Counted from the first letter of the stretch, positions 42,771-52,382 are shown. The stretch: 64,000 bases of DNA from Novosphingobium barchaimii LL02 (GCF_001046635.1 NZ_KQ130452.1:253001-317000); one strand, 5' to 3'. Numbers and translations: made by a program. Notes: a model not told the origin generated them from the sequence alone.

Positions 42771-43787
42771 ATGAGTGCAGATGTCGTCGCCCTGCGTTCC
42801 CGCAGGCCCCAGCCTTCCCTTGCTCCCATGCTGGCGGTTACCGCTTCCGGCATGAACAGCGTCAACGCCGTCATTCTTGACCGCATGCAGAGCGAAATAC
42901 CGCTTATCCCGGCGCTCGCCGGGCACCTGATCTCGGGTGGAGGCAAGCGCATGCGGCCGATGCTGATGGTCGCCGCGGCAGAGCTGTGCGGTTACCAGGG
43001 AAACCGCCACCACAAGCTGGCTGCTGCCGTGGAGTTCCTCCACACCGCCACGCTGCTCCACGACGATGTGGTCGACGGATCGGACATGCGGCGCGGCAAG
43101 GCCGCCGCCAACATCGTCTTCGGTAATCCCGCGACCGTGCTGGTGGGCGATTTCCTGTTCACCCGCGCTTTCGAACTGATGGTGGAGGACGGCAGCCTCA
43201 AGGTCCTCAAGATCTTCTCCAAGGCCAGTTCGATCATCGCCGAGGGTGAGGTCGACCAGTTGACCGCCCAGCGCCGGATCGAGACGAGCGAGGAACATTA
43301 CCTCCAGATCATCGGCTCCAAGACCGCCGCGCTGTTCGCCGCCGCCACCCGCATCCCGGCGATCGTCGCGGAAAAAAGCGAGGCTGAGGAAATGGCGCTC
43401 GATGCGTTCGGGCGCAATCTGGGCATCGCGTTCCAGCTTGTCGACGACGCGATCGACTACGATTCGGAAAGCAGCGAATCGGGCAAGGACAAGGGCGACG
43501 ACTTCCGTGAGGGCAAGATGACCCTGCCGGTGATCCTCGCTTATGCGCGCGGCAATGCCGAGGAACGCAAGTTCTGGGAGGACGCCATCGCCGGTTTCCG
43601 CACCGAGGACGAAGACCTTGCCCATGCGGTCGAGCTGATCAACCGTCATGGCTGCGTGGAAGCCACGCGCGAACGCGCGCGGCTTTACGCCCAGCGCGCG
43701 ATCGATGCGATCGCCGGTTTCCCGGCAGGCGAAGCGCGTGCGGCAATGGGCGAAGCAGTCGAGTTTGCGGTCGCCCGCCGGTACTAG
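42771..43787 (+). CDS. polyprenyl (octaprenyl/decaprenyl-type) diphosphate synthase
   Basis: A 338-residue trans-prenyltransferase. The first aspartate-rich motif is LLHDDVVDGSDMRRG, the second LVDDAIDYD, with GGGKRMRPML for substrate binding and QLTAQRRIETSEEHYLQII between. Length and motifs match the IspB group that makes the ubiquinone side chain. Small residues before the first motif suggest a long product, which is consistent with Q10 in alphaproteobacteria. The start was set at an ATG seven codons inside the longest frame. Confidence 0.92.
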   Translation: MSADVVALRSRRPQPSLAPMLAVTASGMNSVNAVILDRMQSEIPLIPALAGHLISGGGKRMRPMLMVAAAELCGYQGNRHHKLAAAVEFLHTATLLHDDVVDGSDMRRGKAAANIVFGNPATVLVGDFLFTRAFELMVEDGSLKVLKIFSKASSIIAEGEVDQLTAQRRIETSEEHYLQIIGSKTAALFAAATRIPAIVAEKSEAEEMALDAFGRNLGIAFQLVDDAIDYDSESSESGKDKGDDFREGKMTLPVILAYARGNAEERKFWEDAIAGFRTEDEDLAHAVELINRHGCVEATRERARLYAQRAIDAIAGFPAGEARAAMGEAVEFAVARRY

Positions 43788-43883
43788 CCCGGTCTGCCGG
43801 CCGGGCGCAGGCCCGGTTCCTGCGACAGACTGAAACAATGCTGTAATTGCGACGCGAGCCTTGCTCGCTTAAGGAGGCGCTCC

Positions 43884-44654
43884 ATGCGCTCCGATGCCGA
43901 TCGGGCAGTCACCGGCTACCAGCCCGGCTCGCCCCGCCAACGCCTGATCTCCATGCTGCTTTCGGCGGCGATCATCGTTATTGCCCTGTTGATTGCGCTT
44001 TACCAGACGACCGTGGCGCCGGCGCTGAGGAAGGCGAACAACCCGGTCACCTTCAACGTCGAGGGCGAAGACGCCGACAGCGGCGCCAAGTCGCCGGACA
44101 AGGCCAAAACCCCGAAGGCCGAAAAGACCGAGAAGGACCAGCCCAAGCAGACCGAAGTGCGGGTGGAGGCCCCGGTTCCTCCGGTGGAGAAGCCGAAGGA
44201 ACCGACCGAAAAGCCGGCATTCTCGTTCCTCAAGGTGTCCCGCGCGGACATGGCGGCGGCCGATATCGGCGCGATGAAGCGTTCCGGCAACGGTGCTGCG
44301 GCGCCTGGCGGCGGCAGCAACGGATCGACCTACGGCCCCGGCGAAGGACCGGGCGGCGCGGTGCTTTACAATGCTGAATGGTACAAGGAACCCAGCGATG
44401 CACAGCTGGGCGGCTATCTCAATGCCAGCGGGCCGCGTCAGGGTTGGGGCATGATCGCCTGCCAGACGCAGGACCACTACCGCGTCGAGAACTGCCAGAT
44501 CCTGGGCGAATCGCCGCGTGGTTCCGGCTTCGGCCGTGCGGTGCTCAATGCCGCCTGGCAGTTCCAGGTCCTGCCCCCGCGCATAAACGGCAAGGCGCAG
44601 ATCGGCACCTGGGTTCGCATCCGCATCGACTATGGCGCGCGCCAGGCGGGCTGA
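43884..44654 (+). CDS. TonB-like energy transducer domain protein
   Basis: A 256-residue protein. One N-terminal membrane anchor (LLSAAIIVIALLIALYQTTV) is followed by a long Lys/Pro/Glu linker, and a C-terminal domain begins near VLYNAEWYKEPSDAQLGGYL and includes GWGMIACQTQDHYRVENCQI and NAAWQFQVLPPRING. This build matches TonB-type transducers, including the proline-rich periplasmic spacer. No ExbB or ExbD is nearby and the anchor lacks an obvious conserved histidine. It could couple another receptor or act as an adaptor. Confidence 0.8.
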   Translation: MRSDADRAVTGYQPGSPRQRLISMLLSAAIIVIALLIALYQTTVAPALRKANNPVTFNVEGEDADSGAKSPDKAKTPKAEKTEKDQPKQTEVRVEAPVPPVEKPKEPTEKPAFSFLKVSRADMAAADIGAMKRSGNGAAAPGGGSNGSTYGPGEGPGGAVLYNAEWYKEPSDAQLGGYLNASGPRQGWGMIACQTQDHYRVENCQILGESPRGSGFGRAVLNAAWQFQVLPPRINGKAQIGTWVRIRIDYGARQAG

Positions 44655-44693
44655 TCCAGTCAGCCTTGAACGCAGCCAAGGTGCCCCCCTGAT

Positions 44694-46619
44694 CTAGCCT
44701 GCTGCGGCCCACATCGAGGCGCCGGGCTGGGCCAGCCGCTCCAGCATATCTTCCAGCGGCATCGGCCGGGCAATGAAATAGCCCTGCGCCAGCGAGAAGC
44801 CTGCAAGGCGTGCGCTGACCAGCTGGTTCTCGGTCTCGATTCCCTCGATCACGCATTCCAGCGAAAGCGAGCGGGCAAGGTGGCGAATCGCGGTGATCAG
44901 CCGCCGCCCGGCCGCTTCATCCAGCCGGACTGCGAAGCTGCGGTCGATCTTCACCATGTCGAGCGGCAGCTGGTGAAGCGACGACAGGCTGGAATAGCCA
45001 GTGCCGAAATCGTCCAGCGCAATACGCATGCCGGTTTCGCGCAGGCGTTCCAGCGCGGCGCCGGCCGTGTCCATTTCCTCGATCAGCGATGATTCGGTGA
45101 TTTCGATCAACATGCGCCGCGGATCGCAGCCCGACGCCTCAAGGCGCGCCAGCAGGGCATCGATCGTGCCGGTGTTGCTGATGTCGTTGCCGGAAAGATT
45201 GAACGACAAGCGCAGCGGCGTCGGCAGCCGTACCAATGCGTCCATCGCCTTGTCGAACAGTGCCAGTGTGACTTCACGGGCGCGGCCGAGCCGTTCACCG
45301 GCCGCGATCAGCATTTCCGGCGCGATATCGCCGAGGCGGGGCGAATGCCAGCGCGCGAGGGACTCCACGCCGATCGGATCGAGGTCCTCGGTCGCGACGA
45401 TGGGCTGGTAGACCAGCGTCAGTTCGCGTGCGAGGTCGGCGCCCTGCAGCGCGGCGTCGATCGCCTGTTCGGTGCGGATCAGCCGCTCCAGCTTGTCCGA
45501 GAACAATACGCATTGCCCGCGCTTGTGGTTCTTGGCGTGATAGAGCGCAAAGTCGGCGCGGTCGTATAGCAGGTCGGCGGTCACGGCGGTGTCGGGATAT
45601 ACCGACAGGCCTGCCGAACACCCGACTGAAACCAGCACGTCGCCGATGCGTGCCGGCTCCCGGATCGCCTTGCACAGTTCGTTGGCGATACGTTCGGCGT
45701 GCTGCGGGCCGCCCATCACGATCAGCCCGAATTCGTCGCCGCCAAGTCGTGCGACGATGGCATCGGCCGGACACTGGCTCATCATCCGTCCGCCGATCAC
45801 CTGCAGCAGGCGGTCGCCGTTGGCATGGCCATGGGTATCGTTCACCGGTTTGAAGCGGTCGAGGTCAATCAGCCCGACGCTGAATACGTCGCCCTGGCCC
45901 GACCGGGCGAGCAGGCTTTCCAGCGTCGTGAAGAAGTAGCGCCGATTGGGCATCCCAGTCAGAGCGTCGGTCTGCGCGAGGCGGGCATTTTCTTCGCCCA
46001 GCGCCTGCGCCTGTTTGCGTTCGCAGTTCAGGTCGCGCTGCGACGTCTCCAGTTCGACGAAGGAACTGTAAGAAGCGCGCAGGATCTTGAGGATCACGAT
46101 GGCCACCAACGCGATGTTCCCGGCGATGGCGATCAGCACTTCGGTGCCGTTCCATAGCGAATAGGCCAGGAACGTGCCGAGCACCGAAACGCACACCACC
46201 ACGGCGGCGTTCGGCAGGAAGCCAAGACAGAACACGCAGCCCAGCACCGTTACCGAGATAAAAACGGCGACATGGCCATGTTCGTAAGGGCCGCCGTACT
46301 GGTCGAGCCAAAGCGCCCAGCTGACGAAAGCCATCGCCATCACCGCCGCCACTCCAAGCGTCTTGCGCATCCGTCTTTCGACAACTGCGGTTTCAAGTTC
46401 GTTGGGCTTGACGGGCCGTATCCATATCGCCGTTCGCACCACGCAGGCGGCGAATAAAATCGCAGGGACGGAGTAGACCAGCAGCGCCGGGGCGAGCGCC
46501 CGGTGCGTGAACGCCAGAACGGCGGCGTTTATCAGAAGCAGGCCATACATAGGTGGTATGTGCTCGCGCAGGCGCAAATATTGCGCGACGCTGAGGGGAT
46601 ACTGACCGGCGCGATGCAT
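44694..46619 (-). CDS. membrane GGDEF-EAL cyclic di-GMP protein
   Basis: A 641-residue protein. About five N-terminal hydrophobic segments precede a GGDEF domain (DALTGMPNR, intact RLGGDEFGLIV) and an EAL domain with GVESLARW, ITESSLIEEMD, DDFGTGYSSLS and KIDRSF. The A of EAL is S, but the E and L that bind metal and substrate are kept, so phosphodiesterase activity is still expected. The RxxD I-site is absent. It may make or break cyclic di-GMP; the net direction cannot be read. Confidence 0.92.
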   Translation of the reverse strand: MHRAGQYPLSVAQYLRLREHIPPMYGLLLINAAVLAFTHRALAPALLVYSVPAILFAACVVRTAIWIRPVKPNELETAVVERRMRKTLGVAAVMAMAFVSWALWLDQYGGPYEHGHVAVFISVTVLGCVFCLGFLPNAAVVVCVSVLGTFLAYSLWNGTEVLIAIAGNIALVAIVILKILRASYSSFVELETSQRDLNCERKQAQALGEENARLAQTDALTGMPNRRYFFTTLESLLARSGQGDVFSVGLIDLDRFKPVNDTHGHANGDRLLQVIGGRMMSQCPADAIVARLGGDEFGLIVMGGPQHAERIANELCKAIREPARIGDVLVSVGCSAGLSVYPDTAVTADLLYDRADFALYHAKNHKRGQCVLFSDKLERLIRTEQAIDAALQGADLARELTLVYQPIVATEDLDPIGVESLARWHSPRLGDIAPEMLIAAGERLGRAREVTLALFDKAMDALVRLPTPLRLSFNLSGNDISNTGTIDALLARLEASGCDPRRMLIEITESSLIEEMDTAGAALERLRETGMRIALDDFGTGYSSLSSLHQLPLDMVKIDRSFAVRLDEAAGRRLITAIRHLARSLSLECVIEGIETENQLVSARLAGFSLAQGYFIARPMPLEDMLERLAQPGASMWAAAG

Positions 46620-46819
46620 ATTATGCAGGTACTGCGTGTAGTTGAACGGAAGGCGGCGGAAGGTCTGCGATTACGTAACAAGTCTTTAGGAATAGTGGAC
46701 GTTCCGGAAAAATGGGTCCAATTTGGCCCCAAGCCGCCCCCAAGCCGCCCCCAACCCGTCGCTGTCAAGTTTCGTCTGGACGCTTTCCCAAGGCGGGCGA
46801 GCGCACTAAGGCTGGGCGG

Positions 46820-49273
46820 GTGACTACTCTGCCCATCCACGCCGTCCTGCCCGATCTGCTTTGCGCCTTGCGGGACAGGACCGGCGCCGTGCTGATCGCG
46901 CCGCCGGGCGCGGGCAAGACCACCGCGCTCGCCCCGGCCCTGCTGGCAGAGGACTGGTGCAGCGGCACCGTGATCCTGCTTTCCCCCCGCCGCGTCGCCG
47001 CCCGCGCCGCTGCCGAGCGCATGGCCGAGCAGCTTGGCGAACAGGCTGGCGGCACCATCGGTTACGTCACTCGCCTCGATGTGAAGCGCACCGCGCGCAC
47101 GCGGGTAGTGGTGATGACCGAGGCGATCTTCGTCTCCACCATTCTTGCCGACCCGGAGCTTGCCGGCGTCTCCGCCGTGCTGTTCGACGAGGCGCATGAA
47201 CGCCATCTCGACAGCGACCTCGGCCTTGCGCTTGCCATCGAGAGCCGCGCGGTGCTGCGTGAGGACCTGCGGATCGTCGTCATGTCCGCCACCATCGATG
47301 GCACCCGCTTCGCCCGCCTGCTGGGTGAAGGCACGCCGGTGATAGAGAGCGCGGGCAAAGCCTGGCCACTGGATTTCCGCTGGCTTGGCCATGCGGCGGA
47401 GCGGCGGATCGAGGATGCCATGGCCTCCGCCGTCCTTACCGCATGGCGCGAGCAGGATGGCGATGTGCTCGCCTTTCTCCCCGGCGTGCGCGAGATCGAG
47501 CGAGTGGCCGAAAGCCTTGCGCAGAAGCTGCCCTCGGCGCTGGTCCTGCCGCTCCACGGTCAGTGCGAGCCGGGCGCCCAACGCGCCGCCATCCGGCGCG
47601 ACCCTGATGGTCGCCGCCGGATCGTGCTGGCGACCGCCATCGCCGAAACCTCGCTGACGCTGGACGGCGTGTCGGTGGTGGTCGACGCGGGCCTTTCGCG
47701 CCGGGCCGAGTTCGACAAGGCGGCAGGCGTCACCCGGCTTGTCACCCACCGCGCCAGCCGCGCTTCGGCGGCGCAGCGCGCAGGCCGTGCGGCGCGCCAG
47801 GGGCCGGGCATTGCCTATCGCTTATGGGAAGAGGCGGCCCATACCGGGCGGCCCGAGTTTGATCCGCCCGAAATGCTCACCAGCGACCTGACGCCGTTGA
47901 CGCTGACATTGGCGCAGTGGGGCGCGGGCGATCCGGCCGCGATGGGCTGGCTCGATACGCCGCCGGTCCCCGCGCTCGATGCCGCGCGCAAGGGGCTGGC
48001 GGCGCTCGGCGCGCTGGATGGGGAAGGGCGCATAACCGCGTTCGGCCGCAAGGTCGCCAGCCTGCCGATGGACCCGGCGCAGGCCGCGATGATCCTGCGC
48101 GCGGCCGAGCACGGCGAGGCCGACGTCGCCGCGCGGCTGGCGCTGCTCCTCCAGGAACGCGGCCTAGGCGGGCGCAGCGACGACCTTACGCAGCGCCTCT
48201 CGCGCTGGGACGCCGACCGTTCGCCCCGCGCGCAGGCTTCGCGCAAGCTGGCGGCAGGCTGGGCGCGCCGGGCGCAGGCGCTGGTCAGTGGGCCTGCGCA
48301 GCCGGATGACGTGCCGCCCGGCGTGCTTCTTGCGCTTGGCCGCCCGGACATGCTTGCCCGCCGCCGCGATGCCTCGGGCGAGACGTGGCTCAGCGCCGGG
48401 GGCAGGGGCTATGTGCTCGACCCGGCCTCGCCGCTGGCCTCGCGTGAGTGGATGGTGATCGGCGATGCGCAGGGGCAGGCCAAGGGCGCCCGCATCCTCT
48501 CCGGCGCCTCGCTGGAAACCTCCGAAGTCGAGGCGTGGCTGGGGGATGCCATCGAGCGCCGCACGGTGCTGCGCTGGAACGACAGCGACGCCCGCGTCGA
48601 GGCGCGGCTCGAACGGCGTCTGGGCGCGATCACGCTCGCCACCGGCCCCGATCCGGCGCCGGACCCGGAAGCGATCCGCGCTTTCCTGATCGAGCGTATC
48701 CGCCTCAAGGGCCTGGCTATGGTGCCGCTGGGCAAAGGCGCGCAATCGTTCCTGCGCCGTGCGCGCTATGCCGGTATCGAATCGCTTTCGGAAGAGGCTT
48801 TGCTGGTGGACCTTGAGGAATGGCTCGGCCCGCTGCTGGGCCGCCGCCTCGATGCGCTGGACGGTGCGGGGGTGTCGCAGGCCCTGCGCAACCGGATGAC
48901 CTGGGACGACCAACAGGCGCTGGATCGCCTTGCTCCGCCGGAATTCCGCAGTCCCGCCGGTACATCCCACCCCATCGATTATGAGGACGAGGGCGGTCCC
49001 TCGGTCGAGGTTCGGGTGCAGGCGCTGTTCGGGCTGGACCGACACCCGACATTCGGCCAGCCGCCGCTGCCTCTGCTGCTCAAGCTGACCTCGCCCCCGG
49101 GCCGTCCCATCCAGACCACGCGCGACCTGCCGGGCTTCTGGCGCGGATCGTGGCGCGACGTGCAGCGGGACATGAAAGGCCGCTACCCCCGCCACCGCTG
49201 GCCGGACGAGCCGTGGAACGAAGACCCCAGTCTCAAGACCCGCAATGCGTTCGAGCGGGGGCGAAATGCGTGA
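46820..49273 (+). CDS. hrpB: ATP-dependent helicase HrpB
   Basis: An 817-residue DEAH-box helicase of HrpB length. Walker A is APPGAGKTTALAPAL, the box is FDEAHERHLDSDLG, motif III is VVMSATIDGTRF and motif VI is QRAGRAARQGPG. The C-terminal HrpB region reads PTFGQPPLPLLLKLTSPPGR and GFWRGSWRDVQRDMKGRYPRH near residue 790, diagnostic of the family. The GTG start was chosen because the family's first helix begins there. RNA or RNP role in the cytoplasm. Confidence 0.94.
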   Translation: MTTLPIHAVLPDLLCALRDRTGAVLIAPPGAGKTTALAPALLAEDWCSGTVILLSPRRVAARAAAERMAEQLGEQAGGTIGYVTRLDVKRTARTRVVVMTEAIFVSTILADPELAGVSAVLFDEAHERHLDSDLGLALAIESRAVLREDLRIVVMSATIDGTRFARLLGEGTPVIESAGKAWPLDFRWLGHAAERRIEDAMASAVLTAWREQDGDVLAFLPGVREIERVAESLAQKLPSALVLPLHGQCEPGAQRAAIRRDPDGRRRIVLATAIAETSLTLDGVSVVVDAGLSRRAEFDKAAGVTRLVTHRASRASAAQRAGRAARQGPGIAYRLWEEAAHTGRPEFDPPEMLTSDLTPLTLTLAQWGAGDPAAMGWLDTPPVPALDAARKGLAALGALDGEGRITAFGRKVASLPMDPAQAAMILRAAEHGEADVAARLALLLQERGLGGRSDDLTQRLSRWDADRSPRAQASRKLAAGWARRAQALVSGPAQPDDVPPGVLLALGRPDMLARRRDASGETWLSAGGRGYVLDPASPLASREWMVIGDAQGQAKGARILSGASLETSEVEAWLGDAIERRTVLRWNDSDARVEARLERRLGAITLATGPDPAPDPEAIRAFLIERIRLKGLAMVPLGKGAQSFLRRARYAGIESLSEEALLVDLEEWLGPLLGRRLDALDGAGVSQALRNRMTWDDQQALDRLAPPEFRSPAGTSHPIDYEDEGGPSVEVRVQALFGLDRHPTFGQPPLPLLLKLTSPPGRPIQTTRDLPGFWRGSWRDVQRDMKGRYPRHRWPDEPWNEDPSLKTRNAFERGRNA

Positions 49274-49318
49274 TTCGCGCTTGATTTTCGCTGCGATTCG
49301 GGGGCAAGGCTCTGGCCT

Positions 49319-49597
49319 ATGAGCGCACGCATCTATCAACGCCCGAAGAACGCCATGCAGTCCGGCAAGGCGCTGCTTGACGAGTGGACCCTCGAATTCG
49401 CCCCGGCGGAAGCGAAGAAGCCCGATCCCCTGATGGGATGGGCCGGTTCGGGCGACATGCAGCAGCAGGTCATCCTGCGCTTCCCCACCAGTGACGAAGC
49501 GAAGGCCTACGCCGACCGCTACGGCATCGAAGCGGCCATCCACACCACCCCGCCGCGCCGCCTCAAGATCCAGGCCTACGCCGACAACTTCCGCTGA
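49319..49597 (+). CDS. NADH dehydrogenase accessory subunit (NDUFS4-like, ETC complex I)
   Basis: A 92-residue protein: ARIYQRPKNAMQSGKALLDE, WTLEFAPAEAKKPDPLMGW, and QQVILRFPTSDEAKAYADRY are signatures of the alphaproteobacterial homologue of mitochondrial NDUFS4. It joins complex I on the cytoplasmic arm. The gene stands apart from any nuo operon and immediately precedes the SRP RNA gene. Normal length. Confidence 0.92.
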   Translation: MSARIYQRPKNAMQSGKALLDEWTLEFAPAEAKKPDPLMGWAGSGDMQQQVILRFPTSDEAKAYADRYGIEAAIHTTPPRRLKIQAYADNFR

Positions 49598-49667
49598 GAT
49601 AACAGCCGGTCAGGTTTGTTCGCTTCGGGGACTGGACAAACCCGACCGTCCCCGGCATATGCCCGCA

Positions 49668-49757
49668 CGGGAGTCGGGTGGACGTTTTCGTCCGCCAACT
49701 TGGTCAGGTCCGGAAGGAAGCAGCCACAACGGATTGCGGCGGGTCGCCCGGCTCCTA
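49668..49757 (+). ncRNA. ffs: signal recognition particle RNA (small, 4.5S type)
   Basis: The universally conserved domain IV tetraloop/symmetric-loop sequence GGTCAGGTCCGGAAGGAAGC followed by AGCC lies at 49702-49725. Outer strands GGAGTCGGG and CCCGGCTCC at 49670-49678 and 49747-49755 pair with one wobble, setting approximate ends. It binds Ffh and directs membrane proteins to the translocon. It is placed just upstream of dnaX. End positions may be off by several bases. Confidence 0.9.
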
Positions 49758-49902
49758 TTTCACCACATCGATGGCAGCATCAGCTGAATTTTGCGCCCCG
49801 CAGCCTTTGCTACGCGCATTCTTTGTCCACACGGCGCGAAGGCTGTGGAGGACGGCGCTTTTCCCCTGACATTCGCTGGCCTAGCCCCTAGTTTGCGCGG
49901 CG

Positions 49903-51837
49903 ATGGACGATTCACGCGACATGTTCGGCGATACGCCCCCCTGGGACGACGAAAACGAGAACCAGGACGAACCCGGCGCCGCCGAACTGGAGGCGGCCGG
50001 CCAGCATTCGATGTTCGGTGAGCCGGAGCCGGTCGAACCGGCCCCCGAAGCAGAAGCGCCCCCCACCGCCGCCGAACTGGAAGCGGCCGGCCAGTCTGCC
50101 ATGTTTGGCGAAGCTGCAGCGCCAGTGCCTGCAGCCGCCAAGCCAGCGCCTGTCGCTGCGGGCAAGGCACCCGCGCCTGCTCAGCCCGCCGCCGCGCAGC
50201 CCTACCGGGTGCTGGCGCGCAAATACCGTCCGCAGACTTTTGCCGAACTGATCGGGCAGGAGGCGATGGTCCAGACCCTCGCCAATGCCATCAAGCGCGA
50301 CCGGCTCGCCCATGCCTTCCTGATGACCGGCGTGCGCGGGGTCGGCAAGACGTCGACCGCGCGCCTGATCGCCAAGGCCCTCAACTGCATCGGCGTCGAC
50401 GGGCAGGGAGGCCCGACGATCGACCCTTGCGGCAAGTGCGAGCCTTGCGTGGCCATCGCCGAGGGCCGGCACATCGACGTGATCGAGATGGACGCCGCCA
50501 GTCACACCGGCGTCGACGATGTGCGCGAGATTATCGAGGCGGTGCGCTATTCCGCCGTATCGGCGCGCTACAAGATCTACATCATCGACGAAGTTCACAT
50601 GCTGTCGCGCAATGCTTTCAATGCCTTGCTGAAGACTCTTGAGGAACCGCCGGCGCATGTGAAGTTCCTCTTCGCGACCACCGAGGTCGACAAGCTGCCG
50701 GTTACGGTGCTTTCGCGCTGCCAGCGCTTCGACCTGCGTCGTATTCCCGCGCCGATGCTGGCGGGGCACTTCGCCTACGTCTGCCGGCAGGAAGGCGTCG
50801 AGGCCGAGGATGAGGCGCTCGCCATGGTCGCCGCCGCTGCCGAAGGTTCGGTGCGCGATGGCTTATCGATCCTCGACCAGGCGATCGCTCATGCCGACCT
50901 TGACGGCGCCGATCTCGATGGGGTTGTCCAGGTCAGCGCCGAGAAGGTGCGCGACATGCTCGGCCTCTCGGACAAGAGCGTGCAGCGCGGGCTGGTCGCC
51001 GCGATCCTTGAAGGCAAGGGGCCTGACCTGCTCGACATCGTCGCGCGTCAGTTCTCGCTGGGTGTCGAGCCGATCGCGATCATGCGCGGGCTGATGGACC
51101 TGATCCACCGCATTGCCGTGGCGCAGGTCGCTGGCAATGCCGCCGATGCCCATTCCACAGAGGAGCGGGAGGCGATCGAGGGATGGGCACAGCGCCTGCG
51201 CGCGGGTCAACTCCATCGCTTGTGGCAACTGCTGCTCAAGGGCCATGACGAAGTGAAATCCGCGCCCGATCCGCTGGTCGCGGCGCAGATGGCCCTGCTG
51301 CGGATCATGCACGCCGCCGACATGCCCGATCCCGGCGCTCTGGTGCGCAAGCTGGAGGAGATCGCCGCGCGCGCTCCCGCAGCTGCACCGGCGCTGGAGG
51401 GCGGCGCGCCTGTGCCCGGCGCACCCGCCGCGTCCGCTCCGACGGCGATCATGCCGCGCTGGGAAGCGCTGGTCGATGACGTCGAGCATATCGGCGAGCT
51501 GTCGACCGCCAATACCATGCGTATGCAGGTGCGCGTGGTCGAACTGGCGCCGGGCCTGCTGCGCTATACCCAGCCGCCCGCGTTCAGAGAGGATATCGCC
51601 TCCATCCTGCGCGGCGGCCTGCAGGCTGCTACCGGCGAGCGCTGGCAGGTCGAGCGGGTGGATGCCGAAGGCGCCCCGACCTTGGTCGAGATCGCCGAGG
51701 TGAAGAAGGGCGCGGATGCCGAGGCCCTGCGCGCGGCGCCGCTGGTCGAGGCGACTATGGCGGCCTTTCCGGGCGCCGAATTGATTGAAGACGACCGTCC
51801 GGCCGCTATCGGCGGCGGGCGCAATTGGAGACGCTGA
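49903..51837 (+). CDS. dnaX: DNA polymerase III gamma/tau subunit
   Basis: A 644-residue clamp-loader ATPase. The usual start YRVLARKYRPQTFAELIGQE appears only at residue 101. Walker A is GVRGVGKTSTARL, zinc ligands lie in LNC and CGKCEPC, Walker B is IYIIDEVHMLSR and the sensor is LSRCQRFDL. The first 100 residues are an acidic Pro/Ala-rich extension with two near-identical copies of AAELEAAGQxxMFGE spaced 30 residues apart. No frameshift slip site for gamma was sought out successfully. ybaB follows by one base. Confidence 0.95.
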   Translation: MDDSRDMFGDTPPWDDENENQDEPGAAELEAAGQHSMFGEPEPVEPAPEAEAPPTAAELEAAGQSAMFGEAAAPVPAAAKPAPVAAGKAPAPAQPAAAQPYRVLARKYRPQTFAELIGQEAMVQTLANAIKRDRLAHAFLMTGVRGVGKTSTARLIAKALNCIGVDGQGGPTIDPCGKCEPCVAIAEGRHIDVIEMDAASHTGVDDVREIIEAVRYSAVSARYKIYIIDEVHMLSRNAFNALLKTLEEPPAHVKFLFATTEVDKLPVTVLSRCQRFDLRRIPAPMLAGHFAYVCRQEGVEAEDEALAMVAAAAEGSVRDGLSILDQAIAHADLDGADLDGVVQVSAEKVRDMLGLSDKSVQRGLVAAILEGKGPDLLDIVARQFSLGVEPIAIMRGLMDLIHRIAVAQVAGNAADAHSTEEREAIEGWAQRLRAGQLHRLWQLLLKGHDEVKSAPDPLVAAQMALLRIMHAADMPDPGALVRKLEEIAARAPAAAPALEGGAPVPGAPAASAPTAIMPRWEALVDDVEHIGELSTANTMRMQVRVVELAPGLLRYTQPPAFREDIASILRGGLQAATGERWQVERVDAEGAPTLVEIAEVKKGADAEALRAAPLVEATMAAFPGAELIEDDRPAAIGGGRNWRR

Positions 51838-51838
51838 A

Positions 51839-52174
51839 ATGAAGTCGATGGAAGAGATGATCCAGGCCGCGCAAGCTGCCGCCGAGACCATCCAGAAGCA
51901 GATGAACGAGGCTCAGGGCAAGCTCGACCAGATGGAAGTCGAAGGACTTTCCGGCGGTGGTCTGGTCAAGATCCGCTGCTCGGCCAAGGGTCGCGTGATC
52001 GGCGTGGGCATTGACGACAGCCTGATGCAGCCCAGTGAAAAGGGTATGCTCGAAGACCTGATCGCGGCCGCCTACAACGACGCGCGCGTGAAGGCTGACT
52101 CGGTCGCCAACGAGGAACTCGCCAAGGCGCAGTCGGGCATGGGCCTGCCGCCGGGCTTCAAGATGCCGTTCTGA
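51839..52174 (+). CDS. nucleoid-associated protein, YbaB/EbfC family
   Basis: A 111-residue protein: MEEMIQAAQAAAETIQKQMN, then VEGLSGGGLVKIRCSAKGRV, and a C-terminal ELAKAQSGMGLPPGFKMPF. This is the YbaB fold of normal length, a DNA-binding dimer. It starts one base after the dnaX stop, with GGAG nine bases before the ATG. In most bacteria recR follows this pair; here it does not. Confidence 0.93.
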   Translation: MKSMEEMIQAAQAAAETIQKQMNEAQGKLDQMEVEGLSGGGLVKIRCSAKGRVIGVGIDDSLMQPSEKGMLEDLIAAAYNDARVKADSVANEELAKAQSGMGLPPGFKMPF

Positions 52175-52382
52175 GGCTTACATTGCGATAGGGTGGAGCG
52201 AGGGCGGTTTGATCCGCCCCGCCTGCCTCAGGTGTTGCCGAAGGGCCGGTACTGGTTCGAAACCGCGCCAACTCTCCCCGGCACTCTCCGTAACGGATGA
52301 GCCTTTAGATACCCCGGGGGTGATCCCGCTTGTATCAAGAAGGGGCAGAGCGGGGCTTTGCACAGTCTTTAACCCGCAAAAG

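Noticed and set aside
50139-50141. Programmed frameshift signal for a gamma form of DnaX
   Set aside because: No poly-A or similar slippery heptamer followed by a hairpin could be pointed to within dnaX.
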